64,000 nt of DNA, from the NCBI GenBank assembly GCA_023055425.1, contig JALGPY010000002.1, positions 47,949,321 to 48,013,320 of the forward strand, written 5' to 3'. The DNA comes from Linanthus parryae. Its lineage: Eukaryota; Streptophyta; Magnoliopsida; Ericales; Polemoniaceae. Positions within the stretch are counted from its first letter, which is position 1; each line of letters begins with the position of its first letter. The notes below the pieces were generated by a model. That model did no database searches and had not been told where the DNA came from. It worked only from the letters and a program-made list of their open reading frames with translations. The translations under genes and the position numbers were made by a program. Positions 50,081-62,272 of this stretch are shown piece by piece.

Positions 50081-52590
50081 ATGTGACGACCCGTCACATG
50101 TTTATTGTAAAAATTATCGATTAACGATAAACACGTGCACTACAAGAATAAGATGGAAGTTTGCAACGGCTCGAAAATCTCGTTTCAAAAGAATTTAAAT
50201 TTGACCAAAAAATTATACCATCGCAATTGAAATAAATAATATAGATTCTTTTGTGAGGACAAGAAATTCCCCTCCCAAAAACACAACGTTCATTGCAAAA
50301 TCTAATTTTTCATAATGAAATATTTGACACTATTTTTTTTTCGATTAAAAGAGAAAGACGAAGAAGCTGGACAAAATGCTTCTCTTCATGTTGATGGTGG
50401 CATGGTGCTGCCAAAGACTTAAAACGTGAGGACCTGTTATCACTAATTTTGCTTTCTTCATTGTAAAAGATAATGTCACCCAAAATGTGATATGTTTTAA
50501 AGGTGTCTCTTCGTGAAGTGATGCTTTTGAAGCTGTCTCTTGGTGAAGAGATGCTAAATGTTGCTAAAATTACCATTGATTCATTGATACAAAACATCTA
50601 CGCGTGTTATGTATCGATGAATCAATATTAGGTTTGTTATTTTTTAATGTCTTTATCCATTTTTATATTCTATTTTTTCAGGTTTTAACTTCTAAGTACA
50701 TCAATATAATAGTATTGAAGAATCCTTAACATCAGGTATATAATTGAAGTACAATATTCATTCTTTCGACATTAATATTTTTAGAACTTGTATGCATAAA
50801 TTGAATTGAGATACAGACTGATAAATACAATTTTTGATTTCCATCTTGCATAAATCTTCTAGGAGTATTTAATCATTGATTAGCATGGCAATTGCAGGTT
50901 ATCAGTAATTTTACCGGTGAAGAGGAGAATGGCTCGTATCATCATGAAGACATTGCCTTGAAAGACAACGGCATTTACACATTAATAAACGAAAATATAT
51001 CTCTTTGTAAGTCGAATAGAGCTCATAGTTCATACCTCTTTACACATGTAAAATTTGTACAGAAATATGGTATTCTTAATAGACAAAATAATCTTTCGTG
51101 TTTTGAATTGTTCCTTTTTATTATTGAAGATTCAAGAGCTATATCTTACATTGTGATTATAGTTATAAGTTGCCTTAGCAAAATGACTTTTTAAAGAAAA
51201 TGGAAATTATGTGTTAAATATCTCTCGCAAATTTTAAATTTTTGACGGCTCAACTATATGCCAAGGGTTGTGTACTCTCATAATTTCCATTTTTGTGAGG
51301 AATGACATTTTCAAGATATGTTATTGTCCTCGCTATCCGAATAATTGCGAGGGCGCATATTTTTTGCGATGGCAAAGCGTGCTCACGAATACATTATTGC
51401 AACAAATATTTCTTATTTTGAGACGGGATATTGCCGTCTCTAAATCCCAAATTTGCAACGGCTGGTCGCATAAAATCTTTTTCCTACCATAGCTATTGTG
51501 ATGCCATGCGAGGGCAAAATACCTTCGCAAAAAACCTTTTGCGAGAGTGTTCTATTTTTGTTATAGTATTTTGCCCTCGCAAAAGGCATTATTTCTTGTA
51601 GTGGGGTTATTATCAACCAGTTTGGCACTTTCAGACATCCAAAACTCAACCAGCAGGACACACAATCCTCTGAAACCAATTGTAATCAAATTTCTGAAAA
51701 ATTTGTACATGAAAGAGTTACTCAAAAGCTAAACGAGATCGTCAAAATGATATTTTCATAAAATATAGCAATTAAACAATAAATTACAGATTTCACTATA
51801 GGGTACATATTTAACTACAATACAATTTTTAGCTACGACACCGCGATCCAGTCGCGCTCCAGCTCAACCTGTAAAATAGAGGGGTGAGCCAAACAGCCAG
51901 TAGGTACCGCCTAACCACTAGCGTCGAAATCTAAAATCTACATAACACAACAACCCGTTATCACACAACAACACGCGGAACCAAATATACAATCACGGTG
52001 ATTTATCGATCACCAGATAGTCATAAAGCTATAAAAATCACACAACCAGTATATACGATATATATTATAAATGCAGAAATTTAGAAGTTAGATTTATCAT
52101 ACCTTTTCTCTACGAAGCCAAAACAACAGCCACCAGAACTTTAGACAGCCAAAACAAACAATCTAAGTAGTTCCATTTGAAGAACATTGCCCATGGACGA
52201 AAGGAGACAACCTCATAAGTTTCATATCTACCAACTAAACTAATTCAAAGTTAAAACAAAAATTTGCTTATAACTCACTGCCCAAAGAAAAGGACGAAGG
52301 AAAAAACCATATAGTAAGAAAAAGACACCTCGAAAAGAAGGCTTATCATGAAATTATTTTGGTATTTTTCCTCTTTAACCAAAGTCAGTAAGAAAAATCC
52401 ACCCAACTCTTCTTCTCAAAACTTATGAGAAATTCATCTCCTTTGTGCTACGTGACTTGTTACTAACCATAATACTTTTAGCTATTTAGATTAGTAGCAT
52501 AGGCCAATAATTAATTACTGACTTAGAATTTGTCACATAACCACTGTTTGATAGAGATGGAAAAAATCCAAAATAATCACAATTTTATGT
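50081..52590. mobile_element. Partial Ty3/gypsy-type LTR (Y2), interrupted by a CACTA element
   Basis: TGTGACGACCCGTCACATG at 50081 begins the same LTR-like tract as 27517. After the CACTA insertion it resumes at 51604 (CAGACATCCAAAACTCAACC, ACCGCGATCCAGTCGCGCTC). It probably continues to about 52590 with AAATTTAGAAGTTAG and related phrases. No gypsy protein is seen. Confidence 0.5.
50138..51603. mobile_element. Non-autonomous CACTA (En/Spm-type) element, 1466 bp
   Basis: Termini CACTACAAGAATAAG and the complement of CACTACAAGAAATAATG. Subterminal repeats TTGCGAGGGC, CCTCGCAAAA, GCAACGGC and GCGATGGC are dense near both ends. The flanking triplets are GTG and GGG, an imperfect 3-bp duplication. 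Y1 (near 27580) is unoccupied. The interior frames (such as 50892-51194, about 100 codons) show no transposase domain. Mobilisation would need an autonomous relative. Confidence 0.92.
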
Positions 52591-52599
52591 AAAAATATA

Positions 52600-52857
52600 C
52601 TTCATTTGTTTTTTCTCTTTCTTCCAGTTTTGACTTTTACTACTATTCATCAGGTCAATTTGACCCAATGATTTGATTAGCGATACAATGCAATTTTTTG
52701 ATAAATTTTCATAGTGTTGTACAACAGACTTTACTCTACAACATTGTGAAAAATTACTGAAAAACTTCATCGGTTTACTAACCAAATCATCGGGTCAAAG
52801 TGACAAGTCTGCGTATGAAAAAATCAAAAGTGGAAGAAAGGGAAGAAACAAACCAAG
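52600..52857. mobile_element. Stowaway-like MITE (258 bp)
   Basis: Termini CTTCATTTGTTTTTTCTC and the complement of CTTGGTTTGTTTCTTCCC, flanked by TA. The core has GGTCAATTTGACCC and CGGGTCAAAGTGAC. It lies between the Y2 LTR and the X2 Copia. 52858-53164 beyond it shows nothing recognisable. Confidence 0.82.
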
Positions 52858-53204
52858 TACCATACAGTTAACTAAGTGAGTGATCATGAGCATAAACAAT
52901 CCAATCACATGCATGCACGTCTAAATCTTACAACTAGTTTCCCTTAATTTACAAACAATTGCAACAATGTACTCTATAAATTAAAAAATACAAATGTACA
53001 CATGATCACACTAAAATAAACCACAATAAATCCCACATATCAACTTTGAACGAACGCGCTTCACGTGACAAATCTTGTTTATCGAACACAAGGTCTCACA
53101 AAAATGGTCTCTACACATTTAGTTTAAATCACTCTTTCATCAAGCCTTCTTGAGTCAAAGAGTCAAGGCTCCTCCATGGCATGCTCGCCTGAAACATACA
53201 ACAA

Positions 53205-55837
53205 ATGAAATTTTGTCACAATGTATTTCTTGTCCTGCTTCTTATGTTTCTACCTTATGTGAATCTTGACTTTTTAAAAAAATTACTAGACCGCCTTATG
53301 AACAATCATATATTGTTATTGAAAAGACCTTTACAACTTATAAAATCTTATGTTTGGAAGTCAGCCCCATTAAGATCATCTCATGGTTATAGAAATTATG
53401 TTTTATTTATAGATGGTTATTCTAAGTTCACATGGCATTTTTCATTACACAAATATCTGAAATTGTTGTTACTTTTCCCAGATTTAAAGCATTTGTTGAG
53501 AAACTGTTAAATTGCTATATTTCCTTGTTTAGATCAGATGGTGGAGATGAATACGATTCTTTTATTTTTCAAACCTTTCTTAGAAATAATGGTATACTTC
53601 ATCAAAAGTCATGTCCCCATACTCCACAACAAAATGGAGTTTCAGAAAAAAATACACTGTCATATTGTTGAAACTGCAATTACACTTCTACGTAACACAT
53701 CTTTACCTGCTTATCTCTGGTACCATATTGTTTCCACTACTACATATTTAACTAACAGAATGCCTAGTCCAACACTTCAAATAAATTACCATATGAACTT
53801 TTGTTTTTCAAAAAACATGATTACAACAATCTTTGACTGTTTGAGTGTGCAGGTTATCCCTGTCTCCCTCTATATATGAAATCAAAATTATATCCTAAAA
53901 TAAAATAATGCATGTTTGTAGGATATGCTGATCGTTTTAAGTGATACTTGTGCTTTAATAAAAGTGCTAATAATTTTTTATTTGAAGAGATGTAATTTTT
54001 CATGAATATATCTTTCCTTACTCCAAATATGATGCTTATGCTACTTTTAATCCCTCAACAAATTATGATGACTTATTTTCAGGTACAAGTGTCCCTTCCC
54101 CTCTACATCTCTCCAACCAACAACAGGTGTATGTCACAGACACCATAGCTGAGGACTGTCGAGAGTTGCAGCCTGTTGGAGTTCAGTCAGCACCTGGTGT
54201 GATATCTTCTTCACTGCCTCTCTCAAGTTCATGTGAAGCACCTCTATATGGTCCAATGATGACTTTCCTACATCGTACTCGTAGCCATCCCATGAGGACA
54301 CACGCAAAAAATCAAGCATTTCTAAAAATAAATTACCTTTTACTGATTTTGCTCACACTGATTCTTCTTCTTCTTCTTCTTCTTCTTCTTCTTCTTCCTC
54401 TTCGTTGTCTTCTCCATGCCAATTTCATTGGAAATAATGGGTTCTTAGGACTACGTATAATCCCAATTGGTATGTTCTCATTTAAAGCTCGTTTAGTAGC
54501 TAAGGGGATTCATTAAACCTCAAATTTTGATTATGCTGAAAATTTAGCCGATGTGGCTAAACATGCTACTGTTCGATGCATTATTGCCTTAGCAGCTTCA
54601 TTTTCTTGGCCATTACAACAACTTGATGCCGAGAACTTACTTTTACATGGAGTTTTGCAAGAAACTATTTATTTATGAGATAACCCTAAGGAATTGAAAA
54701 CCCGCAACATCCCAAACATGTGTGTTTACTCAAAAAAATTCATATATGGCCTCAAACAAGCGCCTCGAACTTGATTTGAACGTTTTACGTCGTAAGGATT
54801 GTCTTTAGGTTTTTTAAACCCTCTCTATTGATTCATCATTCCTTTACCAAAACCACTGCTCTATTCTAATTTTCTATACGTAGATGATATCATTCTCACT
54901 TGGGATGACTCCAAATTTATTTTTGACATTGTGATCAAACTTAATTCTGAGTTTGAAATGACCATTTTAGGTCCTCTTACTTATTTTTTGGGCCTAAAAA
55001 TTCGTATGTCCGCTGCTGGTATCTTTATTCACCAAGAAAAATGTACTAATGACATTTTACGACGGTACAACATGGCCAACTGTAAACCTTATTCCACCCC
55101 ATTGTCTGTTGGGGTTAAATACAATCTTTTTTACAATAAACCTCGACATGATCCTTCTATTTTTCGTCCATGACTTGGTTCTCTTAAATACTTAACATTT
55201 AGCAGACATGATATTGTCTTTTCTGTCAATCGCCTTTGCCAATTCATGCGTTCTCCAACTGAAAATCATTTAAGTGGTGTCAAGCATATTTTACGATATC
55301 TTCAGGGCACAAAACTAAATGGAGTATTATGTTTAAAAGGTCATCTTCCTCTTCATGTTTATACTGACACTAACTGTGCCGATAATTCATCGGATAGGCG
55401 AAGTACCGCATGTCTAGTTGTATTCTTGGGCCCAAATGAATATGATTGGGCCTCCAAGAAACACACCACGGTGGCCCAATCCTCTACCGAAGCAGAGTAC
55501 TGTGCCTTAGCCACTGCAGCAGCTGATCTCTCCTGGTTCAAAACTTTGTTTCATGACTTAAAATTTCAAATTCCGTACTCTCCTATTATTTGGAGTAATA
55601 ATCTTTCGGTTATTGCCTTAACTTCTAATTCCCTTTTTAGCGCACGTACAAAACATATCGAAATCGATTATCTTTACGTGCGTAAAAATTTTTTAAATAG
55701 GGAACTTATTGTTTATTTTATTTCAATTGCATATCAGGATGCTGATGTCATCACAAAAGCTCCCAACCGTCCTAATTTGAAAATTTCAAGCATAAACTCA
55801 AGGTTCATATCCCACCATGAGTTTACAGGAGGATATT
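53205..55837 (+). pseudogene. Copia pol relic E3 (integrase, reverse transcriptase, RNase H)
   Basis: This is the most complete of the three Copia relics. The integrase core (about 53340-53880, two frames) has SSHGYRNYVLFIDGYSKFTW, then RSDGGDEY and SCPHTPQQNGVSEKN, giving the D, D and E catalytic positions. After a linker with a TTC repeat, the reverse transcriptase shows FLYVDDIILTWDD near 54880 and LGPLTYFLGLKI. The RNase H (55246-55835) is open for about 197 codons with YTDTNCADNSSDRRSTACL, SSTEAEYCALATAAADLSWF and KHIEIDYLYVRKN, ending EFTGGY at the polypurine tract. Gag and protease are missing, and several frameshifts break integrase and RT. Confidence 0.92.
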
Positions 55838-56460
55838 AAGCTCAATAGGTGTTTGGGCTTATCCAAAGCACAATCCTCAATGAAGCCCATCTATCTATCA
55901 AACCTAATACCCATCATATTATGTATCAAGCCCACTTTTATTAGGGAATCTTTCCATCTTAAATTAATCATATATGGTTGAGTACAGTTGTGACACAGCC
56001 TCTCTATTGTGACCGTTGGATTATCTTCTCCCGTTGTGATTCTCTGTATTTAGCCTCCTTTTCTAGACGTTTCAGTAATCAATTCTCTTTCTCTATTGAT
56101 TACTGAAACGCCTGGAAAAAGGAGGCTAAATACAGATAATCACAACAAGAGAAAATAATTCTCTCTCTTTGTTTGCAAAAGAAACAAAAAATTATATTTC
56201 TCTTTCTTTGTGTTATGTTCTCTGTATATCACCACCTTGAATTGCAGAAACCCTGATCAGGCTTTTAACTTCTATTCTGCATGCATCACCAGTTTCCGAA
56301 AAAGAACCGTCACAGTTTTGACCTTGAATATACCCAGAGGAGGAGGAAACTAGTTGTCTTCTCCAATGACTATCGCTGGTGACGGTACTTGCGTTTCCTC
56401 ATCACCAGCTGTAGATCTAACCAAGATAAGTATTCTACTCCTTTCTTGTAGATCTTTCTA
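55838..56460 (+). repeat. E3 3' LTR-like region and tail
   Basis: Starts ATTAAGCTCAATAGGTG after ACAGGAGGAT and runs to about ACCGTCACAG (56312), followed by the shared tail with AGAGGAGGAGGAAACTAG and ACCAAGATAAGTATTC. It contains an inverted duplication not present in E1 or E2 (next entry). No matching 5' LTR is visible near 53165, so the element is 5' truncated. Confidence 0.6.
56044..56135. repeat. Near-perfect hairpin: 40-bp stem, 11-nt loop
   Basis: CTGTATTTAGCCTCCTTTT at 56044 returns inverted, ending at 56135, with only a few mismatches around TCTAGACG/CGCCTGGA. The loop is TCTCTTTCTCT. E1 and E2 have the left half only, so the right half is a local inverted duplication within the LTR. 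Confidence 0.9.
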
Positions 56461-56478
56461 AAGAAGTTAATTTTTTAA

Positions 56479-56689
56479 GGCATCTCCAACCCCATGAAGG
56501 GAGGGGGAGGGGGAGGGGGAGGGAGAAACCGTATAAAAATATGGTTAAACTCCAACACCATGAGTGGGGGGGAGGGGTGCTATGGGAAGAAATTTTGTGG
56601 GATGATTAGGGGAAATTTTGAACCATATTGTCATACGATTTTTAATTCCCCTCCCCCTTCCCCTCCTCTCATGGGGATGGAGATGCCCT
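56479..56689. mobile_element. Short MITE with G-rich subterminal arms
   Basis: Inverted termini AGGCATCTCCAACCCCATGA and the complement of AGGGCATCTCCATCCCCATG. Just inside the left end is a run of GGGGGA repeats, and just inside the right end the matching C-rich run. E2 (near 35735) lacks the insertion. Target duplication unclear. Confidence 0.78.
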
Positions 56690-56699
56690 CATTGAATCT

Positions 56700-57303
56700 A
56701 AGCTCAGTTCGGACCAGATGGGCCAAATCAAGAACGACCATGATTTTTTTCCGACTGCTAATTATTGGTTGAAAATGTGAACCATCCACTCACTGATGTT
56801 ATTAATTTGCAGATCTGGAGAGAGACCGTCCAGCTCCCAAACCTCTTGTAACCTCGCAATTTTTAAATAGATGATTAATGCTTTCTAGCGCCGCATGGCA
56901 ACATTGCCATTATGCAGGAACAACAATGCCTCTGGGAATTAGATTTTTCTGCAACCAATAAGGCTCCTCGCCGTTCCTTCCATGCCGGATACAATGTTTT
57001 TTTAGGTAACTTTTTTTTCTAAAATTTGACAGGCCAATTTTTCACATAGCGAGATTATGTCTGACCCACCTGAAAATTTAATTTACATGCAAGACGATAA
57101 CCCGAAGATACGGTGTATTCCCCATTATCTGAATGATGCCAAAGAATGTTGTCTGCTTCGGCAACAGCAGGGATTTCCAAACGAATAATTCGGCAGTAGC
57201 AAGCTGCTACATCTACTAAATTGGAGAGAGCAAGCAATCTCACACGAATAGTCCACTTGATGTAGTTCCCAAATTGTATTATTATTAACTACTATTCCAA
57301 AAG
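56700..57303 (-). pseudogene. Antisense LINE ORF2 fragment (RT C-terminus and zinc-binding region), X2
   Basis: On the minus strand 57243-57055 reads LSNLVDVAACYCRIIRLEIP and then ADNILWHHSDNGEYTVSSGY, the linker found before the C-terminal zinc region of plant LINE reverse transcriptases. Further along, broken frames give HLFKNCEVTREVWELDGLSP, the end of that zinc region. The plus strand across its 5' part is the exon-1-like block that ends at a donor GGTAAGTT (57303-57310). The source LINE differs from the one at 3499. Confidence 0.72.
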
Positions 57304-58651
57304 GTAAGTTATACTTTCTTGTTTGAGATAACTCGATATTTACAATTTATTATGTGATAATTGTTTTCATTTTCTGTCATCCTTAGAAGAAAATCCGTAC
57401 GTAACAATTCTGATTTGAATTCTCCATACCTTGGTTGGATTTTTCGGGTAAATGTTTCCAAGTTTCTCAGGCTAAGTATTTGATATGGGAGGAGTACCCA
57501 ATTTATTTGTTTTGAAATCGTATTTTAACTCAATCTCGTACCCTTTTCACACGATTTACTTTAAATTTAACAAGAATTAGTTTTGGTACATCATTTCATT
57601 TAGTTATACATATATTAGTTTGGCTCAAAAACAATACACATATTAGTCATTGAATAAGTTGTGTAACTAATAATGACAAACAAAATATCAATTTTACGTT
57701 ATTCATTTCATTGAATGGCTCCAATCTTGGTTTGTTTTAGAGTAGGACTTGATAAACGCGTAGTATATATTCTGCCTTTATTATATTGAAGGCAACATAT
57801 ACTCTGTTTCATTTTTTCATATAATATCTTTATTTGTTTATTGTACAAGTTTTTCAATTGAGTTATTCGTTTTTATAGATTTAGTTAAAATTCTGGTGGG
57901 AATATGCTTCAACAAGATATATTTATGTTCTCTCTCTACAAAAACTAAAAAAGATGTGTGTTTTATCACATTATTTATTCTCGTGTATGACATATGTGGA
58001 CATTCCATAGAACTTAATTAATGTGGAAAATTTAGGCAAAAAAGCATCAGCCCATTTCTTATAAGAATTACACAAAAACTGCATATTTTAATTATTTTTT
58101 CAGAGATGGAACTAGGTAAAATTCGTTTATGTCAAGGACTGACTAAACATCGATATTCATGATATTTTATTCACTTTCAAGTGAGTTTCCCCTCAACGAT
58201 TTTGTGTGGATTATCTAACACATCCAACTTATGAAACTTTATGAATAAAAATGTTTTAATGTTGTTTTCATCCTTTTTTTTGTATTGATTATGCGTCACA
58301 AAAGATTTGATATTATATGATATCATTTGGTGTCAAATTAATTCAAATAGATGAAACGATTTAAAGAGAAAAATATGTTCATAGGTAATCATTCAAAAGT
58401 AAAATTACTGAAGATATATCACGGGTGATTTTCAGCGCTTGTTGACTTCAAAAATCCACTACTTGCTACTAATACTCACTAGTGACAGGTGCAGCAACAA
58501 AAATTTATAACTTTTTTATTATTTCCTTTCATTGACTAGCCACATAGAAATGACTAATTAGTATGACATTTTAACATTTGAAATGAAAATCATTATCAAC
58601 TCCTCAACCAAAAAAAATGAAACAATCTGTAATATTTTGAGTTTAACTACA

Positions 58652-59039
58652 ACATCAAATTTGTTTAAAAACTACATTAGTGGGCTTACAACTCTTTTCT
58701 CCTCATAATGAAATGATATTATGATTTCTGAGTGAGGTGTCGCATTAAATAATACATTAGTATATAGCTTTTAAGATGCATGAATAATCCTCATGTTTTA
58801 TAAATAAATAAATTATCTAACATAATAATTAAATGATTATTTATTATTGAGTCATTTAATTTATTTATAAAACTTGAGGATGATTCATGCATCTTATAAA
58901 TGTATACTGTAATTGCTTTATTATTTCATGCAGCACCTCACTCAAAACTCAAAATATCATTTTTATGAGGAGAAATATCAATTTTATGTGGAGAAAAGAG
59001 TTTAGGCCCGCTACTGTAGTTTTAAAACAAATTTTGATG
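58652..59039. mobile_element. MITE with long inverted termini (X2 copy)
   Basis: The inverted arms are CATCAAATTTGTTTAAAAAC with GTTTTAAAACAAATTTTGATG at the outside, then AGTGGGCTTACAACTCTTTTC. The right side carries an extra GAGGAGAAATATCAATTTTA duplication. The arms here extend further out than the terminus that I set for the X0 copy. Confidence 0.7.
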
Positions 59040-59181
59040 CTCTAATCAAACACAAAAAATTACATACACTTCCCAACCCGAGGAGGCACATCATGAGCAA
59101 CGGTAAGTTGCTTTCCCCCAGTATTCAACTTTCTTAGTACAATAATGATTTGTGTTGTCTTCGTGAAATTTTAATCTTTTC

Positions 59182-60615
59182 TGAAAGTGTGTAATGTAGA
59201 CTAAATACAGGATCTAAATACTCTAGAAGGGGGGTTGAATAGAGTATGGAAACTTTTTGCAAAACTTAAAGTTTAACAGGAAAACTTTGTGTGAAACTCA
59301 AATCCCAAGGCCTTTGAGATCAAACTGTCTGAAACTTACAAAGGCAAAATAGTAAGCTTCAAGGCCTTTGAGCTGTGAACAATTCTAAACAGCTTTTAAA
59401 ACCCTAGATTGATTTGAGTTGTGTGCAGCAGATAATAATCAAACTGTAAGGTAAAGAACACAAAGCAATTTACAGAGTTCAGTCCCAATGGACCTAATCT
59501 CTGCCTGAGGGATCTAATCCCACCAGGATTGGATAAAACACTTCTTATTACTCACACAGAAACAGCCCTAGATCTTCAAGCCTAAGTGATTTCTCTTACA
59601 CCTATACAGCTTGTGGTTCCAAACCTATCTAGTTCCAGCTACTTACTGTTGAGATAACAAGAACCTCTTGTTGTTCACTTGAACAACCAACCACTAGGTT
59701 AAGTGAGGTTTAAGATAATCTAGAGATACACAGATAGAAGTACAAGTGAAGAACACAGTATGAAGATAAGCTAATGAAGCCTGGAAGTGTTCTTCTGGAA
59801 AACCGGATTGATTTGATCTTCATAAATCTGAATGAAGCTTGAATGATTGTGTGTTTGAATGGATGATCTCCCACGATTATGTCACACCTCTCAGAGTATT
59901 CTGCAAGCCTCTATTCTTCTTCAAAATTCAAACCAGTCTCTTTTATCCACAGCTGCAACTGATTGAGAGATTTTAGGATCTCAGTTCCTACAGTTTTCAA
60001 CTGAAATTCAAACAGCTTCAAGTGGATATCTGTTGGAGTTTTTTGAGATTGCTCCGGCACGTTTAACAGCCCTGCAACAGCATTGAAACACAGCAATAAA
60101 ACTATTTAACAATCTTAGAACAATAACATGTATATCTTCTAAAACATATGAATCATGAAAAACAAGTTTACGACACTTAGAAGTGAGTAAATAATCACAA
60201 TACTAAGAATCATAACCTGCAAGAAAGAATCAACTAAGTTCTGTAAAAACTGTCAGCAGCTCAAGGCACATCTCAAGGCCTTCGAGCTCTGAACCTGCTT
60301 CACAGAATTTCAATGTTAAACCCAGATAACTTTGATTCTTCCTGTTCTGATCATCTGCAATTGTGTTAGATATATAAATAGTAAAATCCAAAAATATATA
60401 CAATGAACCACTGATTTGTATAATCAGATATCCAATTCTGCAACACAGAAATGTTAGAACATATAGCAGAATAAAATAACTCAAGGCTTTGAAGTTCATT
60501 CAATCTCAAGGCCTTGAGATAACTGAAATGCTTTGCTTCTTATGTCTTAGCCTTTTGTCTTTCATCACTCAAAACAATTACCAACCAAAACACACTCAGG
60601 GATCTTGACTCAACA
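59182..60615. mobile_element. Solo LTR (1434 bp) in X2
   Basis: Begins TGAAAGTGTGTAATG and ends GACTCAACA, flanked by a perfect 5-bp duplication TTTTC (59177-59181, 60616-60620). X0 (near 10872) is unoccupied. The interior has an AGAAGGGGGGTTGAATAGAG phrase near 59226 and at least five copies of a CTCAAGGCCTTTGAG-type near-palindrome. No polymerase and no second LTR, so it is a solo LTR or a small non-autonomous element. Minus-strand frames of 61 and 89 codons inside it are not recognisable. Confidence 0.82.
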
Positions 60616-61020
60616 TTTTCTTTTGCAAATGTATGATACAGCTCAAGAAAATCATGCAAGAATGAATTTCGACATCATGGGTAAGCATTGCGGTATTTTA
60701 GATATGGGCACTCTTCTATGATCAATAGGAAAAGAAAATAAGCTTTTATCAATATAATTTCAGGGTTTTGAATTCATGAAAGTGAATAAAAATCGTAGAA
60801 TGCCAAGCAATTTAAGAATTATTCGTTTCAATTTTTCATCGTCTGAACTAAGATATTGTATAGTAAAAGAAACATAAGAATGTTTCTCCAAAAAAACAGA
60901 AAAATAAGAATATTTCATCTGATCAGTTATATACGTGAACATAGGTTCTTGAGTTTGTTCATATTTTTCTATTGTTGATTTTCCCTAAATAAATCTGTAA
61001 CTCGAAGCATATTTTAAATC

Positions 61021-61716
61021 CTAAATTTTAAGCATATATACTCTCAATGTCTACTCTACATTTATATGGGGCATGCCTTAGTATCACAATGACGTCTGTT
61101 ATTCACTTCTACAAGGGCGACTCAGATGGAGCCATATGGGTCCGTTGCATCATGGGATTGGATATACCATTAACTCAGTTTATCCATAATCTAATTGAGC
61201 TTAAGCATGTTCTTGTCTATTGAATATTAGAGTTTAACGGGTTATATGATGGCAATTTTGTGTTATAGTGGAAAAAATAAATAAATAAGTGTTTTAAGTT
61301 GATTGTGGCCCCACAATAAGATACTTATGGGTCCGTCCCTGCACGTCTATAGATGGTGATGATGCTGGACTAGATGACTGCTACTAGCTCTAGTTTATGT
61401 GTTTTTTCTTTCTTGTACGTACTTTTTCCTGCTATTTGATTGTTTGAGCCTCATCTCTATTGTGGTTGTTAGATTTATGGAGAAGAGAAATATATTATTC
61501 AACTGTTTTAAATATATACAATGGGGGTTTTATATAGGCAAATCGAAATTGAAGAATACTCAACACAAACTAAGTAATAGTACCAAAGAAAAGAAACAAA
61601 ACTAATTGCGTTGGTAACACTAACATAATTGGAAACCAAATACTGAGATATTAAACTAATATCTCTGATATTGGTTGTGATAATTTATGGTGATTATTCA
61701 TACTTGAACATTATAG
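61021..61716. other. Noncoding stretch beyond the X2 homology, no gene seen
   Basis: X0 is interrupted at the corresponding point, so there is no second copy to compare with. A 68-codon frame at 61399-61605 has a hydrophobic start but no recognisable domain. Confidence 0.35.
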
Positions 61717-62121
61717 TTTTGTACACCGTTTTTGGTGATTGCACAATGTAGAGTCCATGTTTACGAGGACGAGACCATCATCTGGCCGGATTTTGTGATG
61801 CCAAATGTGGATAGCAGAGGCTATTTCTACTTCCTATTCAGCGTCTACCGTGCCAATGGGTCCACAAGCACGCTTCTTTCTCAACATGTTCGCTTTGTTC
61901 GTCAACAAATAGTGTTGGAAAATGATGACATAGTATGAAATAGGAGGATGGAGACGCTGCAGCAAGCGCTAGCCGACATGGGTGTGCCTTCAAACAATCA
62001 TCTGCAAATTCTGAGTGCTATTGTTTCTCGTGCGACAACAAGTATTACACTCATTGAAACCCGCGATGTAATATATCACCGCCGTCTTGTGCCTCTTGCC
62101 GTGGACATTACATTATCATAA
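61717..62121 (+). pseudogene. 129-codon reading frame broken by one TGA; unrecognised product
   Basis: After a TAG at 61714-61716 the frame runs with RVHVYEDETIIWPDFVMP and GYFYFLFSVYRANG to a TGA at 61936-61938. It continues in the same frame as NRRMETLQQALADMG to a TAA at 62119-62121. Restoring one codon would give a single open frame with normal amino-acid balance and low repeat content, unlike its surroundings. No start ATG lies at the front: the first in-frame ATG is internal (61798), so it may be a terminal exon. A candidate acceptor AG is present upstream, but splice sites are not convincing. I do not recognise the family. Confidence 0.4.
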
Positions 62122-62272
62122 GTCTCGCCACCACCTTTATTATCAAGTACTAGGAAATAAATTGTGGGAAGAGTCAACTATCAATTCTTCCCGTTATTGA
62201 TCATGAGAAGATCTAATGGCCGCAATGTATCCTTAGTGTCTTTTGTAAATAGTAAAGGGGAGAAAGTTTTGT

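Larger units (their letters stand above)
43637..52590. repeat. Y2, second copy of the large Y repeat
   Basis: Aligns with Y1 throughout and carries insertions not found there: hAT MITE 43829, SINE 44559, MITE 46659, Copia piece 47112-48367 and CACTA 50138. Homology with Y1 ends near 52080 (Y1 is cut there); the rest, to 52590, is probably further LTR. Intron-like and flanking parts are noncoding. Confidence 0.85.
53165..61020. repeat. X2, third copy of the large X repeat
   Basis: Contains Copia E3, its LTR and tail, the antisense LINE fragment, and noncoding DNA with exon-like blocks at 58104-58182 and 60642-60680. It lacks the foldback, the 258-bp MITE and the mariner-like carrier found in X0 and X1, so it supplies their empty sites. 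It carries its own solo LTR. 57304-58651, 59040-59181 and 60681-61020 are AT-rich and noncoding. Confidence 0.85.
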
